Shown here: one piece after another, positions 25,689-35,046 of the stretch | Numbering within the stretch: position 1 is the first letter of the stretch | How the letters are laid out: each line of letters opens with the position of its first letter | Assembly (NCBI GenBank): GCA_964405665.1 | Contig: CAYOOT010000004.1 | Location: 1-64,000 of the forward strand | Length of the DNA stretch: 64,000 nucleotides | Reading direction: 5' to 3' | Source: CAYOOT01 sp964405665 | GTDB taxonomy: Bacteria; Bdellovibrionota_C; UBA2361; SZUA-149; CAZDWZ01 | Position numbers and translations under genes: made by a program | Notes under the pieces: generated by a model | What the model saw: only the letters and a program-made list of their open reading frames with translations | Told to the model about the DNA's origin: nothing | Databases searched by the model: none

Positions 25689-28157
25689 CCTCACCGCCTT
25701 AATAAACTCCTCTCTTTCTATCTCTAAAGACTCTTCCAAAATTCCTTCCATTTTTAATACTTCATTTTGAAACCTTGTCTTGCGATTCAAATTCCTGGCA
25801 ATCAATTCATCAACCTTGCTCGCCTGTAAAGAAATAATTCTAACCGTTCCTGTTTGGCCAATCCTATGCAAACGATCAATTGATTGCATCCAATGCTCGG
25901 CATTCCATGTTTTATCGAGATAAATTGCAGTTTGAGCGGCGGTCAGCGTGATTCCCACACCACCGGCAGCAGGAACAGCTACTAATATTTTTACTTCATT
26001 GGAATTTTGAAATTTTTTTATTGTTTCATCCCGTTCTTTTGTGGAAACTTCTCCGGAAAATGCCTTGGCTCCATACTTTTCGTAACGTTTTGTCAGTTCC
26101 CGAATATTTCCCAAATAATTTGTCCAGATTACTAGCTTTTCTTCTCTTTCAGAAACAATATCTTCCACTAATAAATCCAATTCTTTGAATTTTGCCGGTT
26201 CTCCTTTCCAAGTTTCATCAATCAATCTGGGGTTAGAGGCCACCTGAACGGCTCTTAAATATTCTTCCAGAATATTGTTAATTTCTCGGATAAAAGTTTT
26301 ACCATTGGTAGAAGTAACCCTTAACAAAAGCTCTTTCCTGATTTCTTCGTAGCGCTTGCGTTGTTCTCCAGTTAAATCAATATCTCTGGTAATAAATATT
26401 TTCTCCGGTAAATCCACAACATCTTCTTTTTTTCTGCGCAGTAAAACCTCATGCAGCCGAGAAATAGTTTCTTTAATCATTTGCGGCTTAAACTTTTTTA
26501 CAGCAAAATCGCTATATTTTGTTCCCAGTTCCGCTACTTGTTCCAACCAACGATAGTAACTTTTTCCAAATCTCTCTCCACCATCTAACAAATACATTTG
26601 TGACCAGATATCAGAAATATCTTTCGGCGTGGGAGTTCCACTAAGTAATACTCGGCGCTGACAAAGCGGCGCAAGCTGAGAAATAGCCTGAAAAGTCTGA
26701 GCATTGGGACTTTTTACGCGTTGTGATTCGTCAAGGCATAACAAAGTGTTTTTGGTTTGCAGTAAATCTATTATCTCCGGTAAAACATAATCCAGTCTGA
26801 TTGCTTCGTAATTAATTACCAGACCATTTATTTTATAATCGCCCCAGGAAAGCTTTTTCAAAAAACTGATTTTCTCCTTTTTTTCTTGGGGCAACATCAA
26901 CAGACGTAATTCTGGAAACCAATTTGCTGCTTCTCGCAACCAATTCCTGGTTAAGGAATTAGGACAAATTACCAAGAGAAAATCGCTTTGTGCTGTTTTT
27001 TGTAGGGCAACAAAAGAGCTAAGCACACTTAATGTTTTTCCTAATCCCATATCGTCTCCCAAAAACGAAAATGGAGTTTCCAATAGCCATTTCATTGCCA
27101 CTCGTTGATGAGGGTATAATCTTTGTTCTAAGCTTTGATCTGAGAAAATAGACTGATTCAAATTGACATCTTTTAGTGCATTAAAATGCTTCGATCTCTC
27201 TAAAAGCAATTGTTGCGCTTCTCTTTCCTTGGCTGAAATTTCGGCAAAAGCTTCACCTCTTTGGCGGATCATTTCTTGCACTTTGTCACTTAACCAAAGC
27301 TTCCATTTCAAATCTTTTAGTCTTTGCACAACTTTAAACAAAGTATTTTGATCAAACATTTTTGCAAGATTTTTTCGTTGATCAAAGGAAGAAATGTTAG
27401 GGAAAATTTCTCTTAGCTGTGTTGTCGTATAATTTTTTAAGCAAAAATATGTTTCACTGCCGCTTTCATCGAAATAGTCTAAAACTTCAATGAAGGGACA
27501 AAGTAAAGCTGCACTTAAATTATTTTCATTAATAATTGTTTCCTGGTTTAAAATCTCCGCTCTTAATTTGGCACTGGCACTTAAAATTTTACCAGCAGTG
27601 GCTTCTACTGCAAAAAGTAAATTCAGATCTCTTAGTTTTTTTAAAAGTGCAGTTAATTCTTCCGTAGGTAGAAAATAAGATTTTTCCGTTTTGATATAAT
27701 GTGCTCCCGGAATTTTTTCTAAAATTTTTCTGGCCTTAGAGCTAAAACTAGGGAGTGCCCGCAATGACGTCTGTTTGAAATCCAATCTGATTACTAAATC
27801 CAGCCTTAAATTTTTAAGATCCTCTTCAGCAACAGAAAATGGATTTTCTTTAACTCGAGAAAGAATCTCTTCTAAATCAACTTTTTCCGATTTTAGTTCA
27901 ATCGGCAGATCTTCAGCAGAAAAACTATAAACTAAATTATCCCTGCTAAATGATTTGGAATTTTCCAAATAAGAACAATTTTTAAGCTGAACAGTCCAAT
28001 GCTTTCTTTCTTTATTAAAACGGGCTGAGGGTATTTTTTTTATTTCCTGTACTTTGTCAGGGGAATAAGAAAATTCAACTATTAACTGATCTCCAGAAAG
28101 AGACACTTGACCCAGAGGCTGATTATATGATTTCTCTTGTCTATGATTAATACCCAT
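25686..28157 (-). CDS. SNF2-family DNA translocase/helicase
   Basis: An 823 aa Swi2/Snf2 ATPase. The first 60 residues (VEFSYSPDKVQEIKKIP, then RKHWTVQL) resemble a HARP-like domain as in SMARCAL1-type annealing helicases. The helicase core starts near 360: LGDDMGLGKTLSVLSS (motif I), LDESQRVKSPNAQ (motif II, DESQ rather than DEAH), LLSGTPTP (III), then VPAAGGVGITLTAA (V) and QSIDRLHRIGQT (VI). It has no zinc finger or nuclease domain. The gene is monocistronic, and its stop lies in repeat R. Role may be fork or strand-annealing repair; a defence role is possible but unsupported here. Confidence 0.88.
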   Translation of the reverse strand: MGINHRQEKSYNQPLGQVSLSGDQLIVEFSYSPDKVQEIKKIPSARFNKERKHWTVQLKNCSYLENSKSFSRDNLVYSFSAEDLPIELKSEKVDLEEILSRVKENPFSVAEEDLKNLRLDLVIRLDFKQTSLRALPSFSSKARKILEKIPGAHYIKTEKSYFLPTEELTALLKKLRDLNLLFAVEATAGKILSASAKLRAEILNQETIINENNLSAALLCPFIEVLDYFDESGSETYFCLKNYTTTQLREIFPNISSFDQRKNLAKMFDQNTLFKVVQRLKDLKWKLWLSDKVQEMIRQRGEAFAEISAKEREAQQLLLERSKHFNALKDVNLNQSIFSDQSLEQRLYPHQRVAMKWLLETPFSFLGDDMGLGKTLSVLSSFVALQKTAQSDFLLVICPNSLTRNWLREAANWFPELRLLMLPQEKKEKISFLKKLSWGDYKINGLVINYEAIRLDYVLPEIIDLLQTKNTLLCLDESQRVKSPNAQTFQAISQLAPLCQRRVLLSGTPTPKDISDIWSQMYLLDGGERFGKSYYRWLEQVAELGTKYSDFAVKKFKPQMIKETISRLHEVLLRRKKEDVVDLPEKIFITRDIDLTGEQRKRYEEIRKELLLRVTSTNGKTFIREINNILEEYLRAVQVASNPRLIDETWKGEPAKFKELDLLVEDIVSEREEKLVIWTNYLGNIRELTKRYEKYGAKAFSGEVSTKERDETIKKFQNSNEVKILVAVPAAGGVGITLTAAQTAIYLDKTWNAEHWMQSIDRLHRIGQTGTVRIISLQASKVDELIARNLNRKTRFQNEVLKMEGILEESLEIEREEFIKAVR

Positions 28158-28239
28158 CGTACTTTAGATTTTTAGATTAACTTTTGTTTACTAAGGTTTA
28201 ATAAAACTCTTTGGCGATAGGTATGATGCTTTATTATTG

Positions 28240-28258
28240 GTTTGTGCTTTGCACAAAC
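28240..28258. promoter_or_regulatory. Perfect short hairpin between divergent genes
   Basis: GTTTGTGC-TTT-GCACAAAC is an exact 8-bp stem with a 3-base loop, 37 bp before the FAD-oxidoreductase start and in the divergent promoter region. No uridine run follows. It could be an operator or an mRNA leader hairpin. Confidence 0.3.
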
Positions 28259-28295
28259 TATGTAGTTTTTATCCACAACAAAATACATATTTTTC

Positions 28296-29528
28296 ATGCC
28301 AAATAATGATGTTGATTATTTAATTATCGGTGCCGGTATCATTGGCTTAAGTCTGGCTAAGACTTTACGCCAAAAAGACCCCAGTTGTAAAATCGTTATC
28401 GTCGAAAAAGAACCACATGTTGCCGAACACGCTTCCGGAAGAAATAGTGGTGTTTTGCATGCCGGTTTTTATTATAGTGCCGATACTCTCAAAGCAAAAC
28501 TTTCTATCGCCGGCAATAAGGCACTTCGAGATTATTGTAAAACAAGAAATCTTCCTCTTAAAGAAACTGGAAAATTAGTTGTCGCTACTTCCGAAAAAGA
28601 AGTGGAACAACTCTATGAACTGGAAAAAAGGGGGAAATCAAATGGCTCGCAGGTTGAAATTATTTCTGAAGAACAGGCTAGAAAAATTGAACCTAATATT
28701 AAAACTTGCGGCCAAGCACTCTGGTCTCCTTTAACGGCGACAGTGGATCCCAAAGCGATTTGTAATTCGCTGCACAAAGAATTGGCTGCTGATGGTGTTA
28801 AATTTCTTTTCAATCAGACCTTTCAAAAATGCCAAAACAATTTAGTAAAAACTAGTCAAAACTATTATTGGGCAAATCACATTATTAATTGCGCCGGTCT
28901 GTATGCCGATAAAATTGCCCAAGGTTTTGGTTTTGGAACAAATTATACAATTATTCCTTTTAAGGGTCTTTATTTAAAATATGTAAAAAATAGCACTGAT
29001 ATTCGAACAAATATTTATCCTGTTCCCGATTTGAAACAAACATTTCTGGGAGTACATTTTACAAAAACCGTAAATGACATAATAAAAATCGGCCCCACGG
29101 CCATTCCAGCTTTTTGGAGAGAGAACTATAATTTTCATCAAAGATTTAAATTGGATGAATTCTTAACAATTCTTTTTTACGAAGCTAAACTTTTTATCAA
29201 TAATTCTTTTGGTTTTCGTTCTTTAGCTTTTGAAGAAATGAAAAAATATTCAAAAAGTTATTTGATTCGCCTCTCTTCCAAACTGGCACAAAATGTTGAC
29301 CCTGATGGTTTTGGCGAATTTGCTCCACCGGGAATCAGGGCGCAATTAATCAATAAACAAACTCTGCAATTGGTAATGGATTTTATGATCGAAGGAGACG
29401 AAAGAAGTACGCATATTCTAAATGCAATTTCTCCCGGGTTTACTTGTAGTTTGCCTTTTGCGGAGTATGTGGTGGATAATTATATTTTAGAGAGATCCGC
29501 GTCAAAGAAAGAAGTTGTTGTAATGTAG
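28296..29528 (+). CDS. lhgO: FAD-dependent L-2-hydroxyglutarate oxidase/dehydrogenase-like protein
   Basis: A 410 aa DAO-family flavoenzyme. The N-terminal dinucleotide motif (IIGAGIIGLSLAKTL, about 10), GRNSGVLHAGFYYS (about 49) and a C-terminal FAD segment AISPGFTCSLPFAEYVV match the LhgO/L2HGDH family, whose members oxidise L-2-hydroxyglutarate to 2-oxoglutarate and feed electrons to quinones. Length fits (about 400 aa). The protein ends in a low-complexity VVVM whose TAG stop lies in palindromic repeat C, so its original C-terminus may have been altered. It is monocistronic. Confidence 0.85.
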   Translation: MPNNDVDYLIIGAGIIGLSLAKTLRQKDPSCKIVIVEKEPHVAEHASGRNSGVLHAGFYYSADTLKAKLSIAGNKALRDYCKTRNLPLKETGKLVVATSEKEVEQLYELEKRGKSNGSQVEIISEEQARKIEPNIKTCGQALWSPLTATVDPKAICNSLHKELAADGVKFLFNQTFQKCQNNLVKTSQNYYWANHIINCAGLYADKIAQGFGFGTNYTIIPFKGLYLKYVKNSTDIRTNIYPVPDLKQTFLGVHFTKTVNDIIKIGPTAIPAFWRENYNFHQRFKLDEFLTILFYEAKLFINNSFGFRSLAFEEMKKYSKSYLIRLSSKLAQNVDPDGFGEFAPPGIRAQLINKQTLQLVMDFMIEGDERSTHILNAISPGFTCSLPFAEYVVDNYILERSASKKEVVVM

Positions 29529-29601
29529 GGGCACCCTTTATGAGTGCCCGGTTGGGCAATATATTTTGGAATTCCGGGCACTCATAAAGGGTGCCCCTAC
29601 A
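29524..29601. repeat. Palindromic repeat family C, copy 2, between convergent stops
   Basis: A 78-bp inverted repeat TGTAGGGGCACCC to GGGTGCCCCTACA. The TAG in the left end stops the FAD oxidoreductase gene, and CTA in the right end is the TAG stop of the minus-strand reductase. The centre (CCCGGTTG, then GGAATTCCGGG) closely matches the copy at 12145. Confidence 0.9.
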
Positions 29602-30403
29602 TAAAAAAATCTCTCATCTCTTTTAATTGCTGCTCAATACTTTTATTAGAAACAAGCTGATTCAATTCATACTCAGAAACCAACCTCCGATCACAAGCTA
29701 CTTCCGCTTCAACAGGATTAACTTTTATTCCCAGATTATAAGTTTCATTAATCAAAGAAAGCAGCTGATACTTAGTAACCGCTTCTTTGGAAAAAATATG
29801 AAAAACTCCATTTTGATAAAGATTATTTTTGAAAATATTATCGATAATTTCAGCTAAAAATAAACTCGTAACTCCATTCCAAAAATGATTTACAAAGCCA
29901 TTAATCTCTTTTCCCTGATTACTTCTCACCCATTCCAGTAAAGACCTTCCTTCTCCCGTTTCTTCTCCTACGATCGAAGTGCGCAAATACATACAATCAT
30001 CGCATTCTCCGGCAACTTTGCTGATACTGTATAAATCAAAAGAATCAAAATAACTTTTTTCTGAATAGGGTCCGGCATTACCTGAAAAAACTCCATCACT
30101 AGTGATATTAAAACATGGAATATTATTTTGTTTGGAATATTTCGCCAAATTTCTCGGAAAAATTGCATTGACTTGAAAAATTTCTTCCGTTGAAAAATTT
30201 GCAAATCGGGATTTAATGATACAAGCAGCATTAAGAATCAAATCTGCCTGGGATAAATTTTGCACAGCTTTTGAAAATGGATCTTTTACGATATCAAAGT
30301 TTTCTCTACTTAGCTCGATCACTCTATATCCTTGTGCTCTAAAATAAAGAACTGCCGCATAACCGAGCATTCCTTTGGAGCCAAAAATAAGAATTGTTTT
30401 CAT
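29597..30403 (-). CDS. RmlD-like NAD(P)-dependent sugar reductase
   Basis: A 268 aa extended SDR of the dTDP-4-dehydrorhamnose reductase (RmlD_sub_bind) type. It has GSKGMLGYAAV at the N-terminus (cofactor loop), LNAACIIK (about 57), TSDGVFSGN (about 100) and the catalytic YSISKVAGE (about 127). It is likely to reduce a 4-keto nucleotide sugar, but the substrate is not determined and RmlA/B/C are absent from the window. Downstream of a glycosyltransferase with a 3-bp gap. Its last residues (DFFM) and TAG stop come from repeat C. Confidence 0.82.
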   Translation of the reverse strand: MKTILIFGSKGMLGYAAVLYFRAQGYRVIELSRENFDIVKDPFSKAVQNLSQADLILNAACIIKSRFANFSTEEIFQVNAIFPRNLAKYSKQNNIPCFNITSDGVFSGNAGPYSEKSYFDSFDLYSISKVAGECDDCMYLRTSIVGEETGEGRSLLEWVRSNQGKEINGFVNHFWNGVTSLFLAEIIDNIFKNNLYQNGVFHIFSKEAVTKYQLLSLINETYNLGIKVNPVEAEVACDRRLVSEYELNQLVSNKSIEQQLKEMRDFFM

Positions 30404-30406
30404 TGA

Positions 30407-31132
30407 TTATCTGGGAACTAAAGCGGCGCGCAAAGCATACTTTAAATAAGACCAAAGCATTGTCGGTGTATATTGGAATTTGGAAACTCCTTCTCCTTGA
30501 TCTCTTGAGGTAAGAATATAAGGAACTTCTATTGTTCTGACCTTTTTCTTTTTTAGAATATAAAGTTCTTCTAACAAAAATGAAAAACCCTTTTCCCGAA
30601 AAACTTCATCCACTAAAAGCGAGAGGCGTACCGCATGAAAACCGTTGGTGCAATCTTTTATTCCCATTCTAAAAAGTTTGGAAGCAACGAAATTTCCGAT
30701 AATGGTATAAAGCTGTCGATAATAAGGAACTCCTTTCATTCCCCCACCCGAAACGTAGCGCGATGCTTTGACTACATCATATTTTCCGGTAGAAAGTAAT
30801 TTTGCAAAATTAGGAATTAAAATCGGATCATTGGTTAAATCAGAATCCATAAACAAGCCGAAAACAAAACCATCTTCGTAGGCTCTTTTCATTCCGGCAA
30901 CTAATGCCCCGCCAAAACCTCTATTCGGATAATGCGAAACTAAAGTAAAAGGAAGATCCTTATTTAATAAAGTTTGCAGAAATTTTTCTGTGCGATCTCT
31001 GCTCCCATCATTAACAACATACAATCTAGTTCCAGGAAGTAAATCTTTAATTACAGAACAAACAGCGCGCACACATTTTTCCGCGTTATCTTCCTCGTTA
31101 TACATTGGGATAATAACAGCAAGTTCTTTCAT
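30407..31132 (-). CDS. Family 2 glycosyltransferase, dolichyl/polyprenyl-phosphate type
   Basis: A 241 aa GT2 enzyme. VIIPMYNEEDNAEKCVRAV (about 6), VVNDGSRDRTEKFL (about 39), NRGFGGALVAGMKRA (about 70) and the metal DXD-like FMDSDLTNDP (about 93) are typical of polyprenyl-phosphate hexose synthases, which lack long membrane regions in this short form. It ends LRAALVPR. First of a two-gene minus-strand unit with the RmlD-like reductase, divergent from the nucleotide-sugar dehydratase operon, so the four genes probably serve one glycan. Confidence 0.87.
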   Translation of the reverse strand: MKELAVIIPMYNEEDNAEKCVRAVCSVIKDLLPGTRLYVVNDGSRDRTEKFLQTLLNKDLPFTLVSHYPNRGFGGALVAGMKRAYEDGFVFGLFMDSDLTNDPILIPNFAKLLSTGKYDVVKASRYVSGGGMKGVPYYRQLYTIIGNFVASKLFRMGIKDCTNGFHAVRLSLLVDEVFREKGFSFLLEELYILKKKKVRTIEVPYILTSRDQGEGVSKFQYTPTMLWSYLKYALRAALVPR

Positions 31133-31330
31133 GAAATTTATCTTACAATTTTGCTAATATCCCTAAAATTATAGCTAAATTACTTAGGAATTACAAAAAA
31201 ATCTTTTTGAGCATCTAATAACTCGTGTAACCACTTGCTATTACTATATTTTATTTATCCCCCCAGGGCTTTTAAAAAAAATTTTCCTCCTGTATAGAAT
31301 TAGCTACAAATTTTAAAAAATTGGAGTCTG

Positions 31331-32347
31331 ATGGACAGTTTATTTCGTGGCAAAAATATCTTAATTACCGGAGGAACGGGAGCATTTGGGACCAAGTTTG
31401 TCCAATATCTCAAGAGCTGTGCTCCGAATAAAGTTCTTGTATTTTCCCGAGATGAAATGAAACATGCCGCCATGAAAAGAACATTCTCTGGAAGCAATGC
31501 TCTTAGTTGCTTAAAATACCAAATTGGCGATATCTGCCGCAAAGATGATTTAGAAACGGCAATGTTAGATGCTGATATTGTAGTTCATGCCGCAGCGATG
31601 AAACATCTTCCGGAATGTGAATGTCATCCTCTGGCCAGTAATTTAACTAATGTCAGCGGAACACAAAATGTAGTTAGTATTTTTAACAAATCAAAAGCTG
31701 ACACCTTAATTTTCTTATCGACTGACAAAGCCCCCTATGCTTCATCAATTTATGGGGCACAAAAATATATCGGAGAAAAATTAATTACTCATTGTAGTTC
31801 AGAGAATCCTCAAAAAAAAGCTTTTAGTTTGCGATATTCCAATGTCATTGATAGCACCGGAGCAGTTTTTAATATTTTTGGCAATATGCTCTCCGCAGGG
31901 AAAAAAGTTACCGTCAATGGCACAAGTACGATTCGAGGATTCGTCACTCAATCTACTGTTATTTCTTGTATTGAAACAGCAATGAAATATGCGCAAGGCG
32001 GAGAAACTATTGTCCTTCGTCCGAAAATTATTCGAATTGCTGAATTAGCTAGCACAATGCATAGTTTGTTGGGAAAAGGAGAAGTAGAGATCCTGGAAAC
32101 CACAAGTTTTCAGGGAGAAAAAGATTCTGCAACATTAATTATGGAAGAAGAACTGGCGATTACAAAAGACTTTCCTGAAGCGGAAACCCAATCCTATATT
32201 CTGGATCATACGAATAAACATCCTCAAAGAAAAAAAATAACATTTGGTCATGAGGGAAGCTTAACTTTGGAAAATTGTGAAATACTATCCGGAACAGCTT
32301 TAAAAGAATTTCTCATTCCAGTAATGAAAAGTAATAATTTATATTAA
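31331..32347 (+). CDS. UDP-sugar 4,6-dehydratase-like protein (PseB/CapD family)
   Basis: A 338 aa extended SDR of the Polysacc_synt_2 group. ILITGGTGAFGTKFVQYL (about 10), VFSRDEMKHAAMKR (about 36), VVHAAAMKHLPECE (about 84), LSTDKAP (about 128) and the catalytic YGAQKYIGEKL (about 138) correspond to PseB/FnlA-like dehydratases that make 4-keto-6-deoxy UDP-sugars. Ala-Pro replaces the more usual Ala-Val/Asn after Asp-Lys. A GGAG site lies five bases before the ATG. It is followed after 15 bp by an NDP-sugar C-methyltransferase-type gene. Confidence 0.82.
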   Translation: MDSLFRGKNILITGGTGAFGTKFVQYLKSCAPNKVLVFSRDEMKHAAMKRTFSGSNALSCLKYQIGDICRKDDLETAMLDADIVVHAAAMKHLPECECHPLASNLTNVSGTQNVVSIFNKSKADTLIFLSTDKAPYASSIYGAQKYIGEKLITHCSSENPQKKAFSLRYSNVIDSTGAVFNIFGNMLSAGKKVTVNGTSTIRGFVTQSTVISCIETAMKYAQGGETIVLRPKIIRIAELASTMHSLLGKGEVEILETTSFQGEKDSATLIMEEELAITKDFPEAETQSYILDHTNKHPQRKKITFGHEGSLTLENCEILSGTALKEFLIPVMKSNNLY

Positions 32348-32362
32348 TAAACATGTGCTACA

Positions 32363-33574
32363 ATGGAGGCAGAAGTGAGAAGAGATAATTGCCGCGGCTG
32401 CGGAAGTAAAAAACTTTTACAATTCCTAGATTTAGGGATGATGCCTCTTGCCGGCGGATTCTTAGCTAATAAAGAAGCGGCGGCTAAAGAACAACTTTAT
32501 CCTTTACCAATTCATATCTGCCAAGATTGCAGTTTAGTGCAAATTTTAGAAGTGGTTGATCCAGAAATATTATTTCAAGATTATAGTTTTTCTTCCAGCA
32601 CCATCGCACCTTTGGTTAAACATTTTGAAGAATACGCCGACTGGATTCATAATCGATTAAATCCGCAAACTGTTTTGGAATTCGGTTGTAATGATGGAGT
32701 TCTTCTAGCCCCTTTAGAAAAATTGGGAATTAAAGCTATCGGTATTGACCCTTCCGGAAACATCACAGAAGTAGGCCGACAAAAAGGCTTAAATATTATC
32801 ACCGGATATTTTAATGATCTTTCCGCCCAAGACATCGTCGCCAAATTCGGCCCGGTTGATGTGGTAACCGGGAGCAATGTTTTTGCTCACAATAACGAAC
32901 CGGAAAAAATTCTAAAAGGTGCCAAAACAGTTTTAAAACCAAATGGTCATTTATCTCTGGAAGTAATGTATGCCGGTGATATGTTGGAAACCCTGCAATG
33001 GGATACTTTATATCATGAGCATTTAACATTTTATAGTTTACATTCAATCTCAAAACTTTTTAATAAATTTGGTTTTAAAGTCGTTGATGCCGTAAGAATT
33101 CCGATGCATGGGGGATCACTTCGTGTAGTGGCCACACAAAATCAAAATCAACAAACATCGACGGATTATCAAGCAATTGTCGCTTATGAAGAAAAAATGC
33201 GCATTAGCGACCCAGAAACTTGGAACACCTTCGGTCAATTATCTTTTAGAAAAATCAATATTGTAAAAGAAACTTTCGGTGCCCTTAGTAAAACAAAGAA
33301 AATTTGGGCTTATGGTGCAGCCGGTAAAGCAACAATGTGGATTAACGCTTGCGGAATGAATTATCTAGGAGCAGTAGTTGATGCTTCTCCTTTTCGTGCC
33401 GGGAAATTAATCGCCGGAACTCATACACCAGTAGTCTTCCCGGAAGAATTTAAAAACAATCCGCCGGATCATATGTTTGTAACCGCCTGGAATTATGCCG
33501 ATCATATTAAAACCAAAGAAAATTGGTTCAAAGGAATTTGGTCAGTGCCGCTTCCGGATTTGAGGTTTTTTTAA
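32363..33574 (+). CDS. NDP-sugar C-methyltransferase-like protein
   Basis: A 403 aa three-part protein of the TylC3-like class. An N-terminal zinc-binding domain (CRGCG at about 10, CQDCSLVQ at about 52), a SAM-binding domain (VLEFGCNDGVLLAPLEKLG, about 100) and a C-terminal domain (IWAYGAAGKATMWINACG, about 314) match the Methyltransf_13/SAM/Methyltransf_14 order. Such enzymes methylate carbon atoms of 4-keto-deoxysugars. It follows a 4,6-dehydratase-like gene, which would provide that kind of substrate. The chain ends 5 bp before the convergent PfpI gene. Confidence 0.85.
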   Translation: MEAEVRRDNCRGCGSKKLLQFLDLGMMPLAGGFLANKEAAAKEQLYPLPIHICQDCSLVQILEVVDPEILFQDYSFSSSTIAPLVKHFEEYADWIHNRLNPQTVLEFGCNDGVLLAPLEKLGIKAIGIDPSGNITEVGRQKGLNIITGYFNDLSAQDIVAKFGPVDVVTGSNVFAHNNEPEKILKGAKTVLKPNGHLSLEVMYAGDMLETLQWDTLYHEHLTFYSLHSISKLFNKFGFKVVDAVRIPMHGGSLRVVATQNQNQQTSTDYQAIVAYEEKMRISDPETWNTFGQLSFRKINIVKETFGALSKTKKIWAYGAAGKATMWINACGMNYLGAVVDASPFRAGKLIAGTHTPVVFPEEFKNNPPDHMFVTAWNYADHIKTKENWFKGIWSVPLPDLRFF

Positions 33575-33579
33575 AAAAC

Positions 33580-34131
33580 CTATCGGGGATGAATCCCTTC
33601 GGCAAATTCTTCCAACATTTTTTCAATAAACATCGGTAAATCCTTGGGGGATCTGCTGGTCACCAGCCCGTTATCAACAACAACTTCTCGATCCACCCAT
33701 TTTGCTCCGGCATTTTCTAAATCTTTTCTGATCGCCGAATAAGAAGTCATTGCCAATCCATCAACAAGATCAGCCTCAATTAGGAGCTGAGGTCCATGAC
33801 AAATAGCAGCAATCGGTTTACCATCATGAAAAAACGAGGAAACAAAGTCAACAGCTTCCTGATTCGTCCGAAGTTTATCGCAATTTAATGTTCCTCCGGG
33901 AATTAACAATGCATGATAATCTGTAGCGGAAGTTTCACTAAATATTTTGTCTACAGGTATTGCTTTACTCCAATTACTTTCCGACCAACCCTTAATAGTT
34001 CCATAAGCAGGAGCAATAACTTCACACAATGCTCCATTGTTTAATAAAGCTTTTAAGGGTTCTTCCAATTCAGATTGTTCAAAACCATTTGTTGCAATTA
34101 TTGCAATTTTTTTTCCTTTAATATTTTCCAT
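33580..34131 (-). CDS. DJ-1/PfpI-family protein
   Basis: A 183 aa class I glutamine amidotransferase-like protein of the PfpI/YhbO type. It has IAIIATNGFEQSELEEPLKAL at the start with the conserved Glu, the nucleophile elbow AAICHGPQLLIEADLV (Cys about 109) and a following His. Family members are reported as peptidases, deglycases or glyoxalases; the assignment among these is unsettled. It is monocistronic, convergent with the methyltransferase gene, and ends in EFAEGIHPR. Confidence 0.88.
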   Translation of the reverse strand: MENIKGKKIAIIATNGFEQSELEEPLKALLNNGALCEVIAPAYGTIKGWSESNWSKAIPVDKIFSETSATDYHALLIPGGTLNCDKLRTNQEAVDFVSSFFHDGKPIAAICHGPQLLIEADLVDGLAMTSYSAIRKDLENAGAKWVDREVVVDNGLVTSRSPKDLPMFIEKMLEEFAEGIHPR

Positions 34132-34269
34132 AATTTTTCCTATTTAGTTTTAGAGGAGTATTATAAAAAATAATTATTATCTCCCGGCATGATCATCATC
34201 AGTCGAATAGACATTCAATTTGTCCTGTTATAAATGTAGATCTTACTAATTACGGAAAATATTGAATAA

Positions 34270-35043
34270 ATGGAAGCTTCAAACATCTCAAATTTTACTC
34301 GCTTTAATCAGCGAGTGGAGGATTATGCCAAATATCGTCCTACTTATCCCCAAGAAGCTATTCAATATTTAGCTGAATTTTGTAATCTTTCTTCTCAAGC
34401 AGAGATCGCCGATATCGGCTCAGGTACTGGTCTGCTTACAGAACTGTTACTTCCCTTGGTAAAACAGGTTTTTGCGGTAGAACCAAATACAGAAATGCGT
34501 GAATATTGCGAAAGTAAACTTTCCCAATTCAAAAATTATAAGAGTATTCCCGGTTGCGCAGAAAATTCTCTACTGCAAAATACTTCAGTGGATTTAATAA
34601 CAGTTGCTCAAGCATTTCATTGGTTTGATCGTTTGAAAACCCAGAAAGAGTTTCGTCGAATTTTACGTGGCGAAAAATTTGTCGCCCTGCTTTGGAACGA
34701 AAGACAAAATGAATCAAGCGAATTTATGCTTGCTTATGAAAAACTCCTTCAAAAATATGGCGCTGATTACTCCAAAGTCAAACATACAAATCTTACAGCT
34801 AAAGATTTCATAGAATTTTTTGGTTCTGATAATATTCAAGAAAGAATTTATAAAAATTTTACACATTTAGAATGGGAAGAACTTCTTGGAAGAGCTGCCT
34901 CTCAAAGTTTTTTACCGGCGCGAAACGAACCAACATTTAATTCTATGTCTACGAATTTAGAAACTATTTTTGAAGAACATCAACAACAAAATAAAGTAGA
35001 GTTCCAATACTTTACTCGAGTAATTATTGGTTGTATTAAATAA
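34270..35043 (+). CDS. Class I SAM-dependent methyltransferase
   Basis: A 257 aa Methyltransf_11-type enzyme. FNQRVEDYAKYRPTYP (about 9), motif I IADIGSGTGLLTELLLP (about 46), AVEPNTEMREY (about 68) and post-I VDLITVAQAFHWFD (about 105) are all intact. As in related UbiE/YcgJ-like proteins the substrate cannot be predicted. It is followed after only 3 bp by a second methyltransferase-like gene, so they are co-expressed. Confidence 0.85.
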   Translation: MEASNISNFTRFNQRVEDYAKYRPTYPQEAIQYLAEFCNLSSQAEIADIGSGTGLLTELLLPLVKQVFAVEPNTEMREYCESKLSQFKNYKSIPGCAENSLLQNTSVDLITVAQAFHWFDRLKTQKEFRRILRGEKFVALLWNERQNESSEFMLAYEKLLQKYGADYSKVKHTNLTAKDFIEFFGSDNIQERIYKNFTHLEWEELLGRAASQSFLPARNEPTFNSMSTNLETIFEEHQQQNKVEFQYFTRVIIGCIK

Positions 35044-35046
35044 GTC

